64,000 nt of DNA from Chlorops oryzae (lineage: Eukaryota; Arthropoda; Insecta; Diptera; Chloropidae), in assembly GCA_020466095.1 (NCBI GenBank), contig CM035808.1, positions 26,181,508 through 26,245,507 on the forward strand. Reading direction: 5' to 3'. The position numbers were made by a program, and so were the translations under genes. Below, in pieces: positions 43,968 through 57,300 of this stretch; positions within the stretch are counted from its first letter, which is position 1, and each line of letters starts with the position of its first letter. The notes under the pieces were generated by a model. The model saw only the letters and a list, made by a program, of their open reading frames with translations, was not told the DNA's origin and searched no databases.

Positions 43968-45940
43968 TTCATTTTCAATGCTTCGAAGGGTCGTCGTATT
44001 ACCAGTGTCATGTGTTATTTGAGTTATTTATTTGCAGCGTAGTTTCACAGAACACAAAAATTCATAGCGTTAATCTCTGGTTAAACTTCACGTTATGTAC
44101 TGCCACGCAACACAAAAATTCATACGTATATGTATTCTTCGTTTTAGAAGGCCTTTTTGCATGGTTGTATAATTTCTAAAAAGCCACGCTCAAAAAAATT
44201 CATAGGCTATTAAAAAGATTTCTTCAAAATTAGTCGAAAATATTGGCCCTCCAAATAATAGAATTGCAATACAATTTACGAGTCAAAAAAATAAAACTTT
44301 CTTTGAAAAATAAGTCCTATGGCTGTTTTCATACAAACGACATTTCTTAATGGAAGTTTTATGTCACAATAATTAGCCACTTACAATGATAATTTTAAGA
44401 ATTAGCAATGTCCACTGTCGCTGTTATTTTATCCAATCAAAATTTAACAAACATTTCTCAGTTCAGCGAGTGGGCAAAGATAATTACCTTGCTTTATTTT
44501 ATTTTATTAACATTCGCATAATTTATTTTTTGTACTTCAACGATAGGACCAGTTGCTGTGACAGTTTATTTTTAATTTTTGATTATTTAGGCCCGAATTG
44601 TACTAACATTTTTCCGATAAGTTATTTCGTTCCGAAATCGACAAAGAATTTTTATGAAACATTTCAACATCTGAGAGGATATCGTGACGAAAAACTTCAA
44701 GGGAAAAAGTCCCAACAAATTAGCCTTAGAATCAATTATGATTTAGTCAGTATAGTTAACATCATATGAGACTTTTACAATGAGATGTTACATCTTAGTA
44801 ATAGACTTAAAACTACATACATTTTTTATGGACATTAATTTTAGTGTCAAAATTATTTTAAAGATTGCCCGTTTATGTATTTTTCGATAAAGTTTTTCTT
44901 CGAAAACACATAAAACTTTTGTAGTTCAAAATTGTCAACAACTGAGAGGATATAGTACGTTAAAAACTATAAGGGAATATGAAGTCCATGGAACAATGGT
45001 TATTAAGTTGGCTCTAGTTATCAGATATCGATTAAGCAGTTGGTGTCCAGATAGATTGCTTTGATAGTGTATATTTTCACAGTAGTATTTGAACATCTTA
45101 GTAAAGACTTAACCAACAATCATTTTGTAGAGGACAGTTTAGAGAGTTATGACCAAAAACAATAGAAATCCGAAAAATTTGCTCTGATTTGTAAAAATTT
45201 ATGATATAGAACTAGTGAAACATTCTATGAATTTTAGCACTGAAAATGGTATTCAAAAAATGTGGACCAGTTTGGAACTAGACCAAAACTAAGACTCAGA
45301 TTGCTTAATCCGTTATTTGAAAAAATTTTGACGCCAAATTCTGTAGAATTTTTCACTTATTCTATATATAAATTTTCATCCAAATCGGACGACACGAATT
45401 TTTCGGATTTTTTCGGATTCAAAATGCCACGTCCGCTTGTGTTTTTAATTCCATTATGGCAATTGAAATTTAAAAATTGTATATTGATAGTTCATAGTTA
45501 TCTAACAGACCGTTTGCTTTTTGGAAAATCGATTCAAATATTTCTGCACTAAAAATCAATTCTCTATTCTGGTCCATATTAATTTTCTAGTTAGTCTAAT
45601 ATTGCCATTCGAGATGCTACCTCTTTAGATCTTCTTCAGTTGATTTGAGAATAGCGAAAAAAAAACGCAATTTTACGAAATACAGGATGTCTACGGAATT
45701 TTCTGCATTCTTTTAATAGGCGATAGCTTATGTCAAGAGCTGTATTTTTTTGATTTTAGACCACTAGTTTAAAAGATACCGTTATTGAGTGTTATAGCAC
45801 TTTAAAAAAGGACACATTTTGTATAGAAAAAAGAAAAAATTTTTTCAATTTCTTAGTATTTTTTATAAGTATTTAAACAAAAATACAAAAATCATCCTTT
45901 TTTAAATTGATATAAGTGCAATAACGTTAAATTTCAGACT
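43968..45940. repeat. inter-unit spacer 1 of the Ocrl array
   Basis: AT-rich spacer between the 5' flank of the truncated copy and the 3' side of copy A. It matches spacer 2 (51377-53260) end to end but with frequent 1-5-base indels. It holds internally repeated blocks of about 280 bp (TTTTTCGATAAAGTTTTTC ... CTGAGAGGATAT ... AAGGGAA), so part is satellite-like. No gene is called; the frames at 44386-44769 and 45262-45552 do not survive in spacer 2. Confidence 0.65.
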
Positions 45941-47089
45941 AGTGGAAGATCGTGAAAATTTTCTAATCATTGACCCCAAAAAGATGGGTGAACTTGGTTT
46001 ACAACTCATTGATTTTTTATTTGAATATTTTAACAATAACCGTTATTTGCGGTCGCTAGCGATTTTCCTATTATTCTCTACTGTTCTATTTGCTCTACAA
46101 TATAATTTTAAAGAAACTACGAATCAATTCTGTGATTGCCTATTATTTGATAAATATATATATGTATACGTTCTTCCGTGCTTCTCTATTAGCTCAAAAC
46201 TTATAAAACTAATTTCACTACCTTCGGGTAGCTAAGCTCGGGGTTTTTAAATTATAATTGGCAATAAGGCAACTAAGGTAAATATTCAATTTCAGCAATA
46301 ATATATTAAAGTATAAGAGGTATAGTTGATTTAAGTAGTTTTTAGAAGAAAATTCGTTATAAGAGTTTTGTAAATAAAGACTTATAGAGTTAAGAGAATG
46401 TTTGAGAAGCGCAATTGAGGTTAGAGGAAAACATTTTCGGCGTATAAAGAAAATGAAAAACTTTCAATAAAAATCATCTTGAAAGATAAAAAAATTAGTA
46501 AAAATGCTTTAAAATTAACAAAATAAAATTCATTACCTATCCCGTATATAACGGTAGCGTTATTTGGGTTTTATAGTTATCCTTCACTTTATATTACTTC
46601 ATAGGGATAAATATTTGGTGATGTTGTTGGATGCATTTTATCTTAACGAAAATTGACTTTAAAAACATTCGGCATCGAAGGCGAAACTAGGATTTCGAAT
46701 TATTTTCCTTACTTTATAAACCTCGAATAATTTTAGTTACTGAAATAAATTCTTAAGCAAAAATAAATAAATTTAATTTTATACACAATGGACTTTAGTA
46801 TAAATAGAAGAAGAATTCTTGATTCATTTGTTGAGAGTTCATTTCAGATACTTTTTTAAACATCTTAAAGAATTTAAGTAGAATTAAAATCGCTGAACAT
46901 AAATATGGCTTATTAGCGTTGGCGCTATAACTTTTTAAATAATTGTTACAATACACGAACATGTCCCAAATGGGACACAACATTCAGGAACACAAAAACG
47001 CAGAAAATCTTTCATAACAAACAAACACATATACAGATAAAATACAACAATATTATTATTAAAGATATTTTACGAGCTTATTAATGACT
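45941..47089. other. 3' flank of Ocrl copy A
   Basis: This segment is almost identical to 53261-54396 downstream of copy B, in contrast to the noisy spacer beside it. A plus-strand frame at 45942-46235 (97 residues, hydrophobic centre AIFLLFSTVLFALQYNF) is retained mostly intact in the other unit at 53289-53498, but near-identical duplication explains that without function. It presumably includes the Ocrl 3' untranslated region. Confidence 0.55.
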
Positions 47090-48621
47090 TTAGGACAATT
47101 CAACGCTACTTGTTGGAACTGTGCTAACTTTTGATGTATCGCCAACCGTAGTCGCGTTTGATAAGGTACCCATATCGGAATTAATAAACCGTAGCATAAA
47201 CTCACGACATCGGGCATCGCGAAGGCTATCCCCAATCGAACTACCGCGCAATAGAACACGACCGAAAGTGTGCGCTGAACGAATTTTAGTTTTATATATA
47301 TAATATATAATATATATGTAATTATTGCATCAAAGAAAAAATATAAATATATGGTCTTACCAACTTCTTGAAGATTGTACTTTTGTCTTTCGACACCTTC
47401 ACGCAAAAACATGCAAAGATGTACAAAAACATTACGTTTTGGTGAGCTTAGAAGTGCAACAAGTTCCATTGCCTCTGCGGTGCTGTTTGTTTGAAGGAAA
47501 TCTTCAACGAATGGATGCAACAATGGTTCCTCTGGCAAGTCAAGTAACATTAATAATGCCTCGGTAGCTTCAAAAGGGGTTCCAGCTAAAAAAAAAAAAA
47601 AATTATTGACATAAATGATCCTCTATTTTCGCATTATTTATTCTTACGAAATTCGCTAGTCGACCAGGTATCCAGCCAATCTCGCACAACATTGAACATC
47701 GGATTGCGTGAATTTTTATATTCCAATGAAGCAAATGCGCCTTCGATTCGATCGCTTTGTTTGTGTAAATAATCGATAAGTAAGAAGAACTCACGCGGCA
47801 TTGTTACTCGAAAGTCTGTCGTTTCATCGTTCATCTAAAGAATGGAATAAACAAAACCAATAAAAAAAAAATAAACAAATAATAATCAATGATTTCATGA
47901 ATGGCCATACCAACTGCTTCAATTGATCTTGCGTATAATCGTTTATTGGACGATCTGTTCGACAAAGCATTTCCATTGAGAGACCGAAGCAGCTCGGTTT
48001 ATACTCGCCTGTTATTGTTAGAAATATATCAGGCCCATTGCGAACATGTAGAATCAAAATATCGAAATCGAATTTCCAATTTGTCGTACGTATTTTCTTC
48101 AACAAGCCACGTATTGAACGTGTGTCGGCATGTAATTTTACACGTATGCTCTTCGCGCTATCTGAAATTTATGAATTGAGGAGTGCTTTAAAATTTTATT
48201 CGTTGGAATGATTCACTCGTATAATTTACTCTACCTGGGATCAAACCTTCGGCGCGCGGCTCAACTTCAAGCCATTTCTCGCAAATGTCATTCAATGGCG
48301 GATCTTTTGTTTTAAACATAAATTCGACTGTCATTGGACAGGGATTGGATACTGTAAAGTCACTGACTGCTTGTTCATTAAATCGTACCACACCAAAGTC
48401 AATAACGGTTTTTTCCACAATTATCTGTGGTTGGCTTTCATTTTCACGCTTATCAACAAGTTTCAAAACCTCCTCATGTACACGTTTATAAAGTTTTTCG
48501 TCCTTTGTTTTGATCTGCAAAAAAATTATTTTATTAATAATAATTGACATATTTCTTCTAAAAGAGTTATAAAACGGAAGGGAGAGAGGAGAGAGAGAGA
48601 GATAAAGAGGGAGAAACAGAT

Positions 48622-48660
<39 letters not shown>

Positions 48661-51247
48661 TAGAGAAGAGGGAGAAGAGAGATCGAGAAAAGAGAGAGGG
48701 GAGAAGAGAAGAGAGGAAAGAGAAGATGAAAGAGAGGAGAGAGAGAGAGCGAAGAGAGAGAAGAGAGAGGGAAGGAAATAGAAAGAGAGACATAATAAAG
48801 GATTTTCTTTATACATCTGAGGGAAAAGTGTCACCAAAATACTGGCAGCACTGCGATAGAAGCGAGCAAGAGAGATAGGAAAGAGAGTGTAACAGAGTCG
48901 TTCAGGAACACTGGAAATAATATTTTTAGTGAAGGGGATACTCTAATCGATTTGAATTGCCCAGTCAATCATTACTAATGACTCATTACAGAATGTCTCC
49001 TCAGGGAGAAAATAAATTTTAGTCTTATTCGAAAATTATATAATGCATACATACCTTCACATTAAATATTGCATAAACAGGCTTATGGTCACTATGTCGG
49101 ATATCCATAATACTATCATATGTTTTGAGTTCAATACGAACACCTTTCCAAAGTATACGGTCACAATAAGCCGGTGCACGTTGCTTTTCACTACAATCAA
49201 ATAAATAATCTTATGAAAAGTCTCGTAAATGCCAACTAACGCGTAACACAACGAACCTGCTATCGAAATTATCCGTCCCGATATCATACTTATAGGTGGG
49301 CCTGAATTTTATGGGACCTTCTGAGAAACCCTCAAAACAATTTCCCTTAAGCATTTCTTGCCGCAATTGATCGAAATTGAAAAGTACTTCATAGGCAAGT
49401 GGATCTGTCCGCAGAGCGGGCAACTGTAAGCCAGGCGGTTCTTCAATACGATAGTTCAAGTCTCCAATCCAAAAAATGTGACTAACGGATTTAAAATTAA
49501 ATTTTAATTATTTAAGACTATCATTTGAAAAATGACAATACTCACTCATGATCACTAATCGCACGGCGCATATCATCATCGAATATCATACCTCTTACAA
49601 TGCCGGCATAATCTTCATTGCGAGCTTCAACAAATCCCATATGCGCGGCCAAATGTGAGTTGATAAAGCATATATTTCCCTCATTCAACTGCATGCTGAC
49701 AGCGACACCTCCCTTATTCCCAAGTGTATTGAAAACTCCCCGCGGCACCGATTTAACCCGGCAACGTGATATATAGGGACGTAATTCTTTCTTTACGACT
49801 ACAGTCAACATCATGCCCACCAAGCGAACAGAAGTTAGCTCTTCATATTCGGCGCCATTATGCAAATTTTCAAGCATCTTTGTGCTTTTTTATTTCAGAA
49901 ATCGAATAAAGAAATTAAAATAAATTTTAAATTTCCCATTTTTCATTGATATTGAATTAAAAAAGGTCGAATAATACAAACTAAATTAAAAATTTTTAGC
50001 AAGAGTTTTTGCAGCGACTCACATGCAAAGTACATCCGGACGATTCTCACTGAATGTGAGAGCCTTTGCTGAAGTGTCTAGTTCTTGCAATCCAATAGCA
50101 TATATATCTGGAGCTTCTTCACATGCAGCCAACCATAAATAAAGTGGACTGTCGCAAAAGTATTTGTTATTAACATTCCAGGTGGCACAATAGATCCTGT
50201 ATAGGAACACCAAAATAAAAAATCAGACATTTTTATAGAACGCTCTGATCTTAAAGTTTTTAAATTATGTTCTTTAAATAATAGAACAAAAATTTCTACT
50301 TAGTGAAAACTTACTTGAAATCTTTATACACAATGTACTCGTGTTCCCGTCTTTTAAGCTCCTGCCGCACTTCTCCAATCTGCCGATAATCATTCAACCA
50401 ACTGTAACTCAAAACGGCATTATTATCGTTATTAGTTACTCCAACTGACATTTTCGCCGAGATAATTTGAGCTTGAAATGTATCAAAGCCCGAAGCTCCT
50501 TCCACCGTAGTGATTGGATAATAGTAGTATTTAACAGCTGCTTCTTCAGCATTTTTCAGCTCAAATTGAAGTTGTGATATAGAGCCTTTCTTATCTGCAA
50601 TAGCGATGAGAAATTCACATGAGCGAACAAGAATAATGAGATAACATCAACGGAGAAAACAAAAAACAAAAAACAATGCGATAAACAAAAAAATATCAAA
50701 TACAAAACGATTTGTGTGTATTCCCATACCAGTGTAAATCTGAAATGTATCGTTCAGTGGGAAAACTTTGTCGATAGTCAATTCGGAGCTCGAACGAGGT
50801 GGCAAGCGGGTTGCGGTCAGGGCAAAAACAGCATATGTACCTCCAGCAATAGAGACAACCAAGGCCAGCAAGCGACTTGTGTGCTCCTGTCCAACAATTT
50901 GATAGGCTTCGAAAATCTATGATAAGCAAGAGTAGGTATAGAGAAAAAAAATTATGGATACAGTGAAAAATGATGGGGGAAAACCGAATGCACAAACATA
51001 CCGAAAGTACATTCTCATTATCCTTGAATTTCTGTTGCACAATTTGTAATGTTGTTAGCGGTGGTGGCAGTGGAGGTGGAGGTGGCTGTCCATCGACGTC
51101 ACCACCTGCTGCTTCAGCTGCCATCGCTGCTGCTGCTGCTGCAACTGATGTAGATACAGCCGTTGCCGAGACTGAGGCTGATATCGTGGGGACCGTACTG
51201 GTTGAATCGCTGCTCATTTCGGGAGTTGTACTTCGAAGCGCTTCCAA
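47090..51247 (-). CDS. Ocrl: Ocrl copy A: inositol polyphosphate 5-phosphatase OCRL
   Basis: OCRL removes the 5-phosphate of PI(4,5)P2 on endosomal and Golgi membranes and in cytokinesis. Exons on the minus strand: 51247-51002, 50916-50730, 50594-50315, 50196-50023, 49884-49546, 49481-49257, 49190-49055, 48514-48235, 48161-47911, 47834-47648, 47585-47361, 47274-47090. All phases join to 904 residues, close to human OCRL (901). Layout: Ala/Pro-rich N-terminus (1-82), PH-like region (about 85-220), catalytic domain from ATWNVN (about 243) with [15 protein letters not shown] (about 412-419) and PAYCDRILW (about 490-498), ASH domain (about 530-660), and a RhoGAP-like domain (about 690-880) with no obvious arginine finger, as in OCRL. 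The start Met is the only one before the Ala tract. The exon 4/5 acceptor is the least certain boundary. Confidence 0.93.
48576..48795 (-). repeat. (GA)n microsatellite in Ocrl copy A intron 7
   Basis: Purine-rich GAGA tract in the intron between exons 7 and 8 of copy A. The matching tract in copy B (55883-56097) has the same overall length but a different arrangement, so the two copies are not simple clones at this site. Long Leu/Ser-rich frames here are translations of the repeat. Confidence 0.85.
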
Positions 51248-51376
51248 AGTTGTTTTCTCGTTTGCTCGTTTTCTATTTTTAGTTTGTATTGTTTGTTTAG
51301 AAACGTCATAGGCTGCGCAGTATTAGCGCTCTGCCGACGTTCCTCATTTTTAATTGGATTTCGACAACGGTAGGGT

Positions 51377-53260
51377 GTCTGTGTTCATTTTCAATGCTTC
51401 GAAGGGTCGTCGTATTACCAGTGTCATGTGTTATTTGAGTTATTTATTTGCAGCGTAGTTTCACAGAACACAAAAAATTCATACGATAATCTCTGTTAAA
51501 CCTTCCGTTTGTACTGCCACGCTCAAAAAAAAATTCATACGTATATGTATTCTTCGTCTTTGAGGCCTTTTTGCATGGTTGTATAATTTCGTATAAAAGC
51601 CGCTAAACAAAGTCTAGGCTATTAAAAACGAATTCTTGAAAATTAGACGAAAATAATTGGCCCCCAAATAATAAGAATTGCAATACAATTTAGAGTCAAA
51701 AAAATAAAAACTTTCTTTGAAAAATAATCCCTTCGCTGTTTTCACTACAACACTACATTTATTAATGGGTTTTATGTCACAATATTAGCATTACAATTGA
51801 TAACTCTTTAAAATTAGCAATGTCCACTGTCGCTGTTATTTTATCCAATCGACAAATTTAACTCCATAACATTTCCAGTTCAGCGCAGTGGGCAAAGATT
51901 TACTTGTTTATTTTATTGTTATTAACATTCGCCATAATTTTTTTTTGTACTTAACGATAGGACCAGTTGCTCGTGACAGTTTATTTTTAATTTTTGATTA
52001 TTTTAGGCCCGTTTTATAACATTTTTCCGATAAAGTTTTTCGTTCCGAAACACAAAGAATTTTTATGAAAATTTCAACACTCTGAGAGGATATCGTGACG
52101 AAAAACTTCAAGGGAAAAAGTCCCAACAAATTAGCCTTAGACATCAATTAGGATTTAGTCAGTATAGTTACATATATGAGGACTTTTACAATGAGATGTT
52201 ACATCTTAGTAAAGACTTAAAACTACATCATTTTTTATGGACATCTAATTTTAGTGTCAAAATATTTAAACCGATTGCCCAGTTTTGTATTTTGAAAGCT
52301 TGGAAAAATAACACTGTGGTAGTTCAAAATTGTAACAAGCGGTGGACATAGTCGTTAAACCTATTTTGGTGCGATCCGCATGGTAACATTGTAACTTAAT
52401 GACTTAGTTTGATGAATCCGTTTTTTGAAAAACAGTTGCGATGTTCCAGAGAAAGATTGCTATGATAGTGCTTATATTTTCCACCGTAGTATATTGAACA
52501 ATTATAAGACATTAACCCAAAAAAATTTGGGGGGGCTAGAGGAAGTTTAGAGAGTTATGGACCAAAAACCGAAAAAATCCGAAAAATTCGTGGCGTCTGA
52601 TTTGGATAAAAATTTATATCATTGAATAAGTGAAACTTCTAAGAATTTTAGCACTAAAATTTTCAAAAAACTGGTCCTTTTGGACCAGTTTGGAACTAGT
52701 ACCAAAACTAGACTCAGTTGTAATCGTTTTTGAAAAATTTGACGCCAGAATTCTTAGAATTTTTCACTTATTCTATAATAAATTTTCATCTAATTCGGAC
52801 AAAATTTTTCGGATTTTTGATCTAATATTGCCATCGAGATGCTCTCTTTAACTTCCTTACGCAGTTGAAATTTTGAATGATAGTTTCATATATTAACAAA
52901 ACGCAATTTTGGAAAATACAGATTCAGAATTTTCTGCACTTCAATTTCTAATACTGGTCGATATTAATGTTCAAGTAGTGCTATTTTTATTGCCATTTAG
53001 AGCACTATTTAAAAGATACTCGTTATTGATGTTATAGCAACGCTTTACGAAAACAGGATTCACAATTTTCTGCTATAGAAAAAATCTTATTTGTATTTAT
53101 TTTAAACTAGTTTTCAATATTCATTGAGTGATTTAGACTTTATAAGTTATTTAAACAAAAAAAAAAATTTTATCAATTCTACGATTTTTTTAATATTTAA
53201 TACAAGTATGCAATACGTTTTTAAATTTGAACTAGTGATACGTTAATTTTAGACTAGTGA
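51377..53260. repeat. inter-unit spacer 2 of the Ocrl array
   Basis: Homologous to 43968-45940 (for example CTGAGAGGATATCGTGACGA and TGGACCAGTTTGGAACTAG occur in both) but with many small indels and a run of dissimilar bases near 52300-52550. It separates the 5' flank of copy A from the 3' flank of copy B. No gene is called. Confidence 0.65.
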
Positions 53261-54396
53261 AAATTTTCTAATCATTGACCCCAAAAAGATGGGTGAACTT
53301 GGTTTACAACTCATTGATTTTTTATTTGAATATTTTAACAATAACCGTTATTTGCGGTCGCTAGCGATTTTCCTATTATTCTCTACTGTTCTATTTGCTC
53401 TACAATATAATTTTAAAGAAACTACGAATCAATTCTGTGATTGCCTATTATTTGATAAATATATTTATAGTATACGTTCTTCCGTGCTTCTCTATTAGCT
53501 CAAAACTTATAAAACTAATTTCACTACCTTCGGGTAGCTAAGCTCGGGGTTTTTAAATTATAATTGGCAATAAGGCAACTAAGGTAAATATTCAATTTCA
53601 GCAATAATATATTAAAGTATAAGAGGTATAGTTGATTTAAGTAGTTTTTAGAAGAAAATTCGTTATAAGAGTTTTGTAAATAAAGACTTATAGAGTTAAG
53701 AGAATGTTTGAGAAGCGCAATTGAGGTTAGAGGAAAACATTTTCGGCGTATAAAGAAAATGAAAAACTTTCAATAAAAATCATCTTGAAAGATAAAAAAA
53801 TTAGTAAAAAATGCTTTAAAATTAACAAAATAAAATTCATTACCTATCCCGTATATAACGGTAGCGTTATTTGGGTTTTATAGTTATCCTTCACTTTATA
53901 TTACTTCATAGGGATAAATATTTGGTGATGTTGTTGGATGCATTTTATCTTAACGAAAATTGACTTTAAAAACATTCGGCATCGAAGGCGAAACTAGGAT
54001 TTTGAATTATTTTCCTTACTTTATAAACCTCGAATAATTTTAGTTCCTGAAATAAATTCTTAAGCAAAAATAAATAAATTTAATTTTATACACAATGGAC
54101 TTTAGTATAAATAGAAGAAGAATTCTTGATTCATTTGTTGAGAGTTCATTTCAGATACTTTTTTAAACATCTTAAAGAATTTAAGTAGAATTAAAATCGC
54201 TGAACATAAATATGGCTTATTAGCGTTGGCGCTATAACTTTTTAAATAATTGTTACAATACACGAACATGTCCCAAATGGGACACAACATTCAGGAACAC
54301 AAAAACGCAGAAAATCTTTCATAACAAACAAACACATATACAGATAAAATACAACAATATTATTATTAAAGATATTTTACGAGCTTATTTATGACT
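53261..54396. other. 3' flank of Ocrl copy B
   Basis: Near-identical to 45941-47089. Differences are single bases, such as the homopolymer at 53805-53812 and a T/A change at about 54387 next to the stop codon. Presumably 3' untranslated and downstream DNA. Confidence 0.55.
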
Positions 54397-57300
54397 TTAG
54401 GACAATTCAACGCTACTTGTTGGAACTGTGCTAACTTTTGATGTATCGCCAACCGTAGTCGCGTTTGATAAGGTACCCATATCGGAATTAATAAACCGTA
54501 GCATAAACTCACGACATCGGGCATCGCGAAGGCTATCCCCAATCGAACTACCGCGCAATAGAACACGACCGAAAGTGTGCGCTGAACGAATTTTAGTTTT
54601 ATATATATAATATATAATATATATGTAATTATTGCATCAAAGAAAAAATATAAATATATGGTCTTACCAACTTCTTGAAGATTGTACTTTTGTCTTTCGA
54701 CACCTTCACGCAAAAACATGCAAAGATGTACAAAAACATTACGTTTTGGTGAGCTTAGAAGTGCAACAAGTTCCATTGCCTCTGCGGTGCTGTTTGTTTG
54801 AAGGAAATCTTCAACGAATGGATGCAACAATGGTTCCTCTGGCAAGTCAAGTAACATTAATAATGCCTCGGTAGCTTCAAAAGGGGTTCCAGCTAAAAAA
54901 AAAAAAAAATTATTGACATAAGTGATCCTCTATTTTCGCAATATTTATTCTTACGAAATTCGCTAGTCGACCAGGTATCCAGCCAATCTCGCACAACATT
55001 GAACATCGGATTGCGTGAATTTTTATATTCCAATGAAGCAAATGCGCCTTCGATTCGATCGCTTTGTTTGTGTAAATAATCGATAAGTAAGAAGAACTCA
55101 CGCGGCATTGTTACTCGAAAGTCTGTCGTTTCATCGTTCATCTAAAGAATGGAATAAACAAAACCAATAAAAAAAAAATAAACAAATAATAATCAATGAT
55201 TTCATGAATGGCCATACCAACTGCTTCAATTGATCTTGCGTATAATCGTTTATTGGACGATCTGTTCGACAAAGCATTTCCATTGAGAGACCGAAGCAGC
55301 TCGGTTTATACTCGCCTGTTATTGTTAGAAATATATCAGGCCCATTGCGAACATGTAGAATCAAAATATCGAAATCGAATTTCCAATTTGTCGTACGTAT
55401 TTTCTTCAACAAGCCACGTATTGAACGTGTGTCGGCATGTAATTTTACACGTATGCTCTTCGCGCTATCTGAAATTTATGAATTGAGGAGTGCTTTAAAA
55501 TTTTATTCGTTGGAATGATTCACTCGTATAATTTACTCTACCTGGGATCAAACCTTCGGCGCGCGGCTCAACTTCAAGCCATTTCTCGCAAATGTCATTC
55601 AATGGCGGATCTTTTGTTTTAAACATAAATTCGACTGTCATTGGACAGGGATTGGATACTGTAAAGTCACTGACTGCTTGTTCATTAAATCGTACCACAC
55701 CAAAGTCAATAACGGTTTTTTCCACAATTATCTGTGGTTGGCTTTCATTTTCACGCTTATCAACAAGTTTCAAAACCTCCTCATGTACACGTTTATAAAG
55801 TTTTTCGTCCTTTGTTTTGATCTGCAAAAAAAATATTTTATTAATAATAATTGACATATTTCTTCTAAAAGAGTTATAAAACGGAAGGGAGAGAGGGAGA
55901 GAGAGAGATAAAGAGGGAGAAACAGATAGAGAGGGAGAAAGAGAGAGAGATAGAAATAGAGATAGAGAGGGAGAAAGAGATAGAGATAGAGGGAGAAAGA
56001 GAAAGAGATAGAGGGTGAAAGAGAGAGAGGGAGAGAGAGAGCGAGAAACAAGAGAAGGAGAAAGAGAGAGGGAAGGAAATAGGGAAAGAAAGAGAGACAT
56101 AATAAAGGATTTTCTTTATACATCTGACGGAAAAGTGTCACCAAAATACTGGCAGCACTGCGATAGAAGCGAGCAAGAGAGATAGGAAAGAGAGTGTAAC
56201 AGAGTCGTTCAGGAACACTGGAAATAATATTTTTAGTGAAGGGGATACTCTAATCGATTTGAATTGCCCAGTCAATCATTACTAATGACTCATTACAGAA
56301 TGTCTCCTCAGGGAGAAAATAAATTTTAGTCTTATTCGAAAATTATATAATGCATACATACCTTCACATTAAATATTGCATAAACAGGCTTATGGTCACT
56401 ATGTCGGATATCCATAATACTATCATATGTTTTGAGTTCAATACGAACACCTTTCCAAAGTATACGGTCACAATAAGCCGGTGCACGTTGCTTTTCACTA
56501 CAATCAAATAAATAATCTTATGAAAAGTCTCGTAAATGCCAACTAACGCGTAACACAACGAACCTGCTATCGAAATTATCCGTCCCGATATCATACTTAT
56601 AGGTGGGCCTGAATTTTATGGGACCTTCTGAGAAACCCTCAAAACAATTTCCCTTAAGCATTTCTTGCCGCAATTGATCGAAATTGAAAAGTACTTCATA
56701 GGCAAGTGGATCTGTCCGCAGAGCGGGCAACTGTAAGCCAGGCGGTTCTTCAATACGATAGTTCAAGTCTCCAATCCAAAAAATGTGACTAACGGATTTA
56801 AAATTAAATTTTAATTATTTAAGACTATCATTTGAAAAATGACAATACTCACTCATGATCACTAATCGCACGGCGCATATCATCATCGAATATCATACCT
56901 CTTACAATGCCGGCATAATCTTCATTGCGAGCTTCAACAAATCCCATATGCGCGGCCAAATGTGAGTTGATAAAGCATATATTTCCCTCATTCAACTGCA
57001 TGCTGACAGCGACACCTCCCTTATTCCCAAGTGTATTGAAAACTCCCCGCGGCACCGATTTAACCCGGCAACGTGATATATAGGGACGTAATTCTTTCTT
57101 TACGACTACAGTCAACATCATGCCCACCAAGCGAACAGAAGTTAGCTCTTCATATTCGGCGCCATTATGCAAATTTTCAAGCATCTTTGTGCTTTTTTAT
57201 TTCAAAAATCGAATAAAGAAATTAAAATAAATTTTAAATTTCCCATTTTTCATTGATATTGAATTAAAAAAGGTCGAATAATACAAACTAAATTAAAAAT

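Noticed and set aside
45942..46235. 97-residue plus-strand frame with a hydrophobic segment, kept in both Ocrl units
   Set aside because: Its conservation is explained by the near-identical duplication of the whole 3' flank; there is no start context, domain or external support.
48526..48837. Long Leu/Ser-rich frames, also at 55770-56144
   Set aside because: These are translations of the (GA)n microsatellite in Ocrl intron 7 and contain no independent coding signal.
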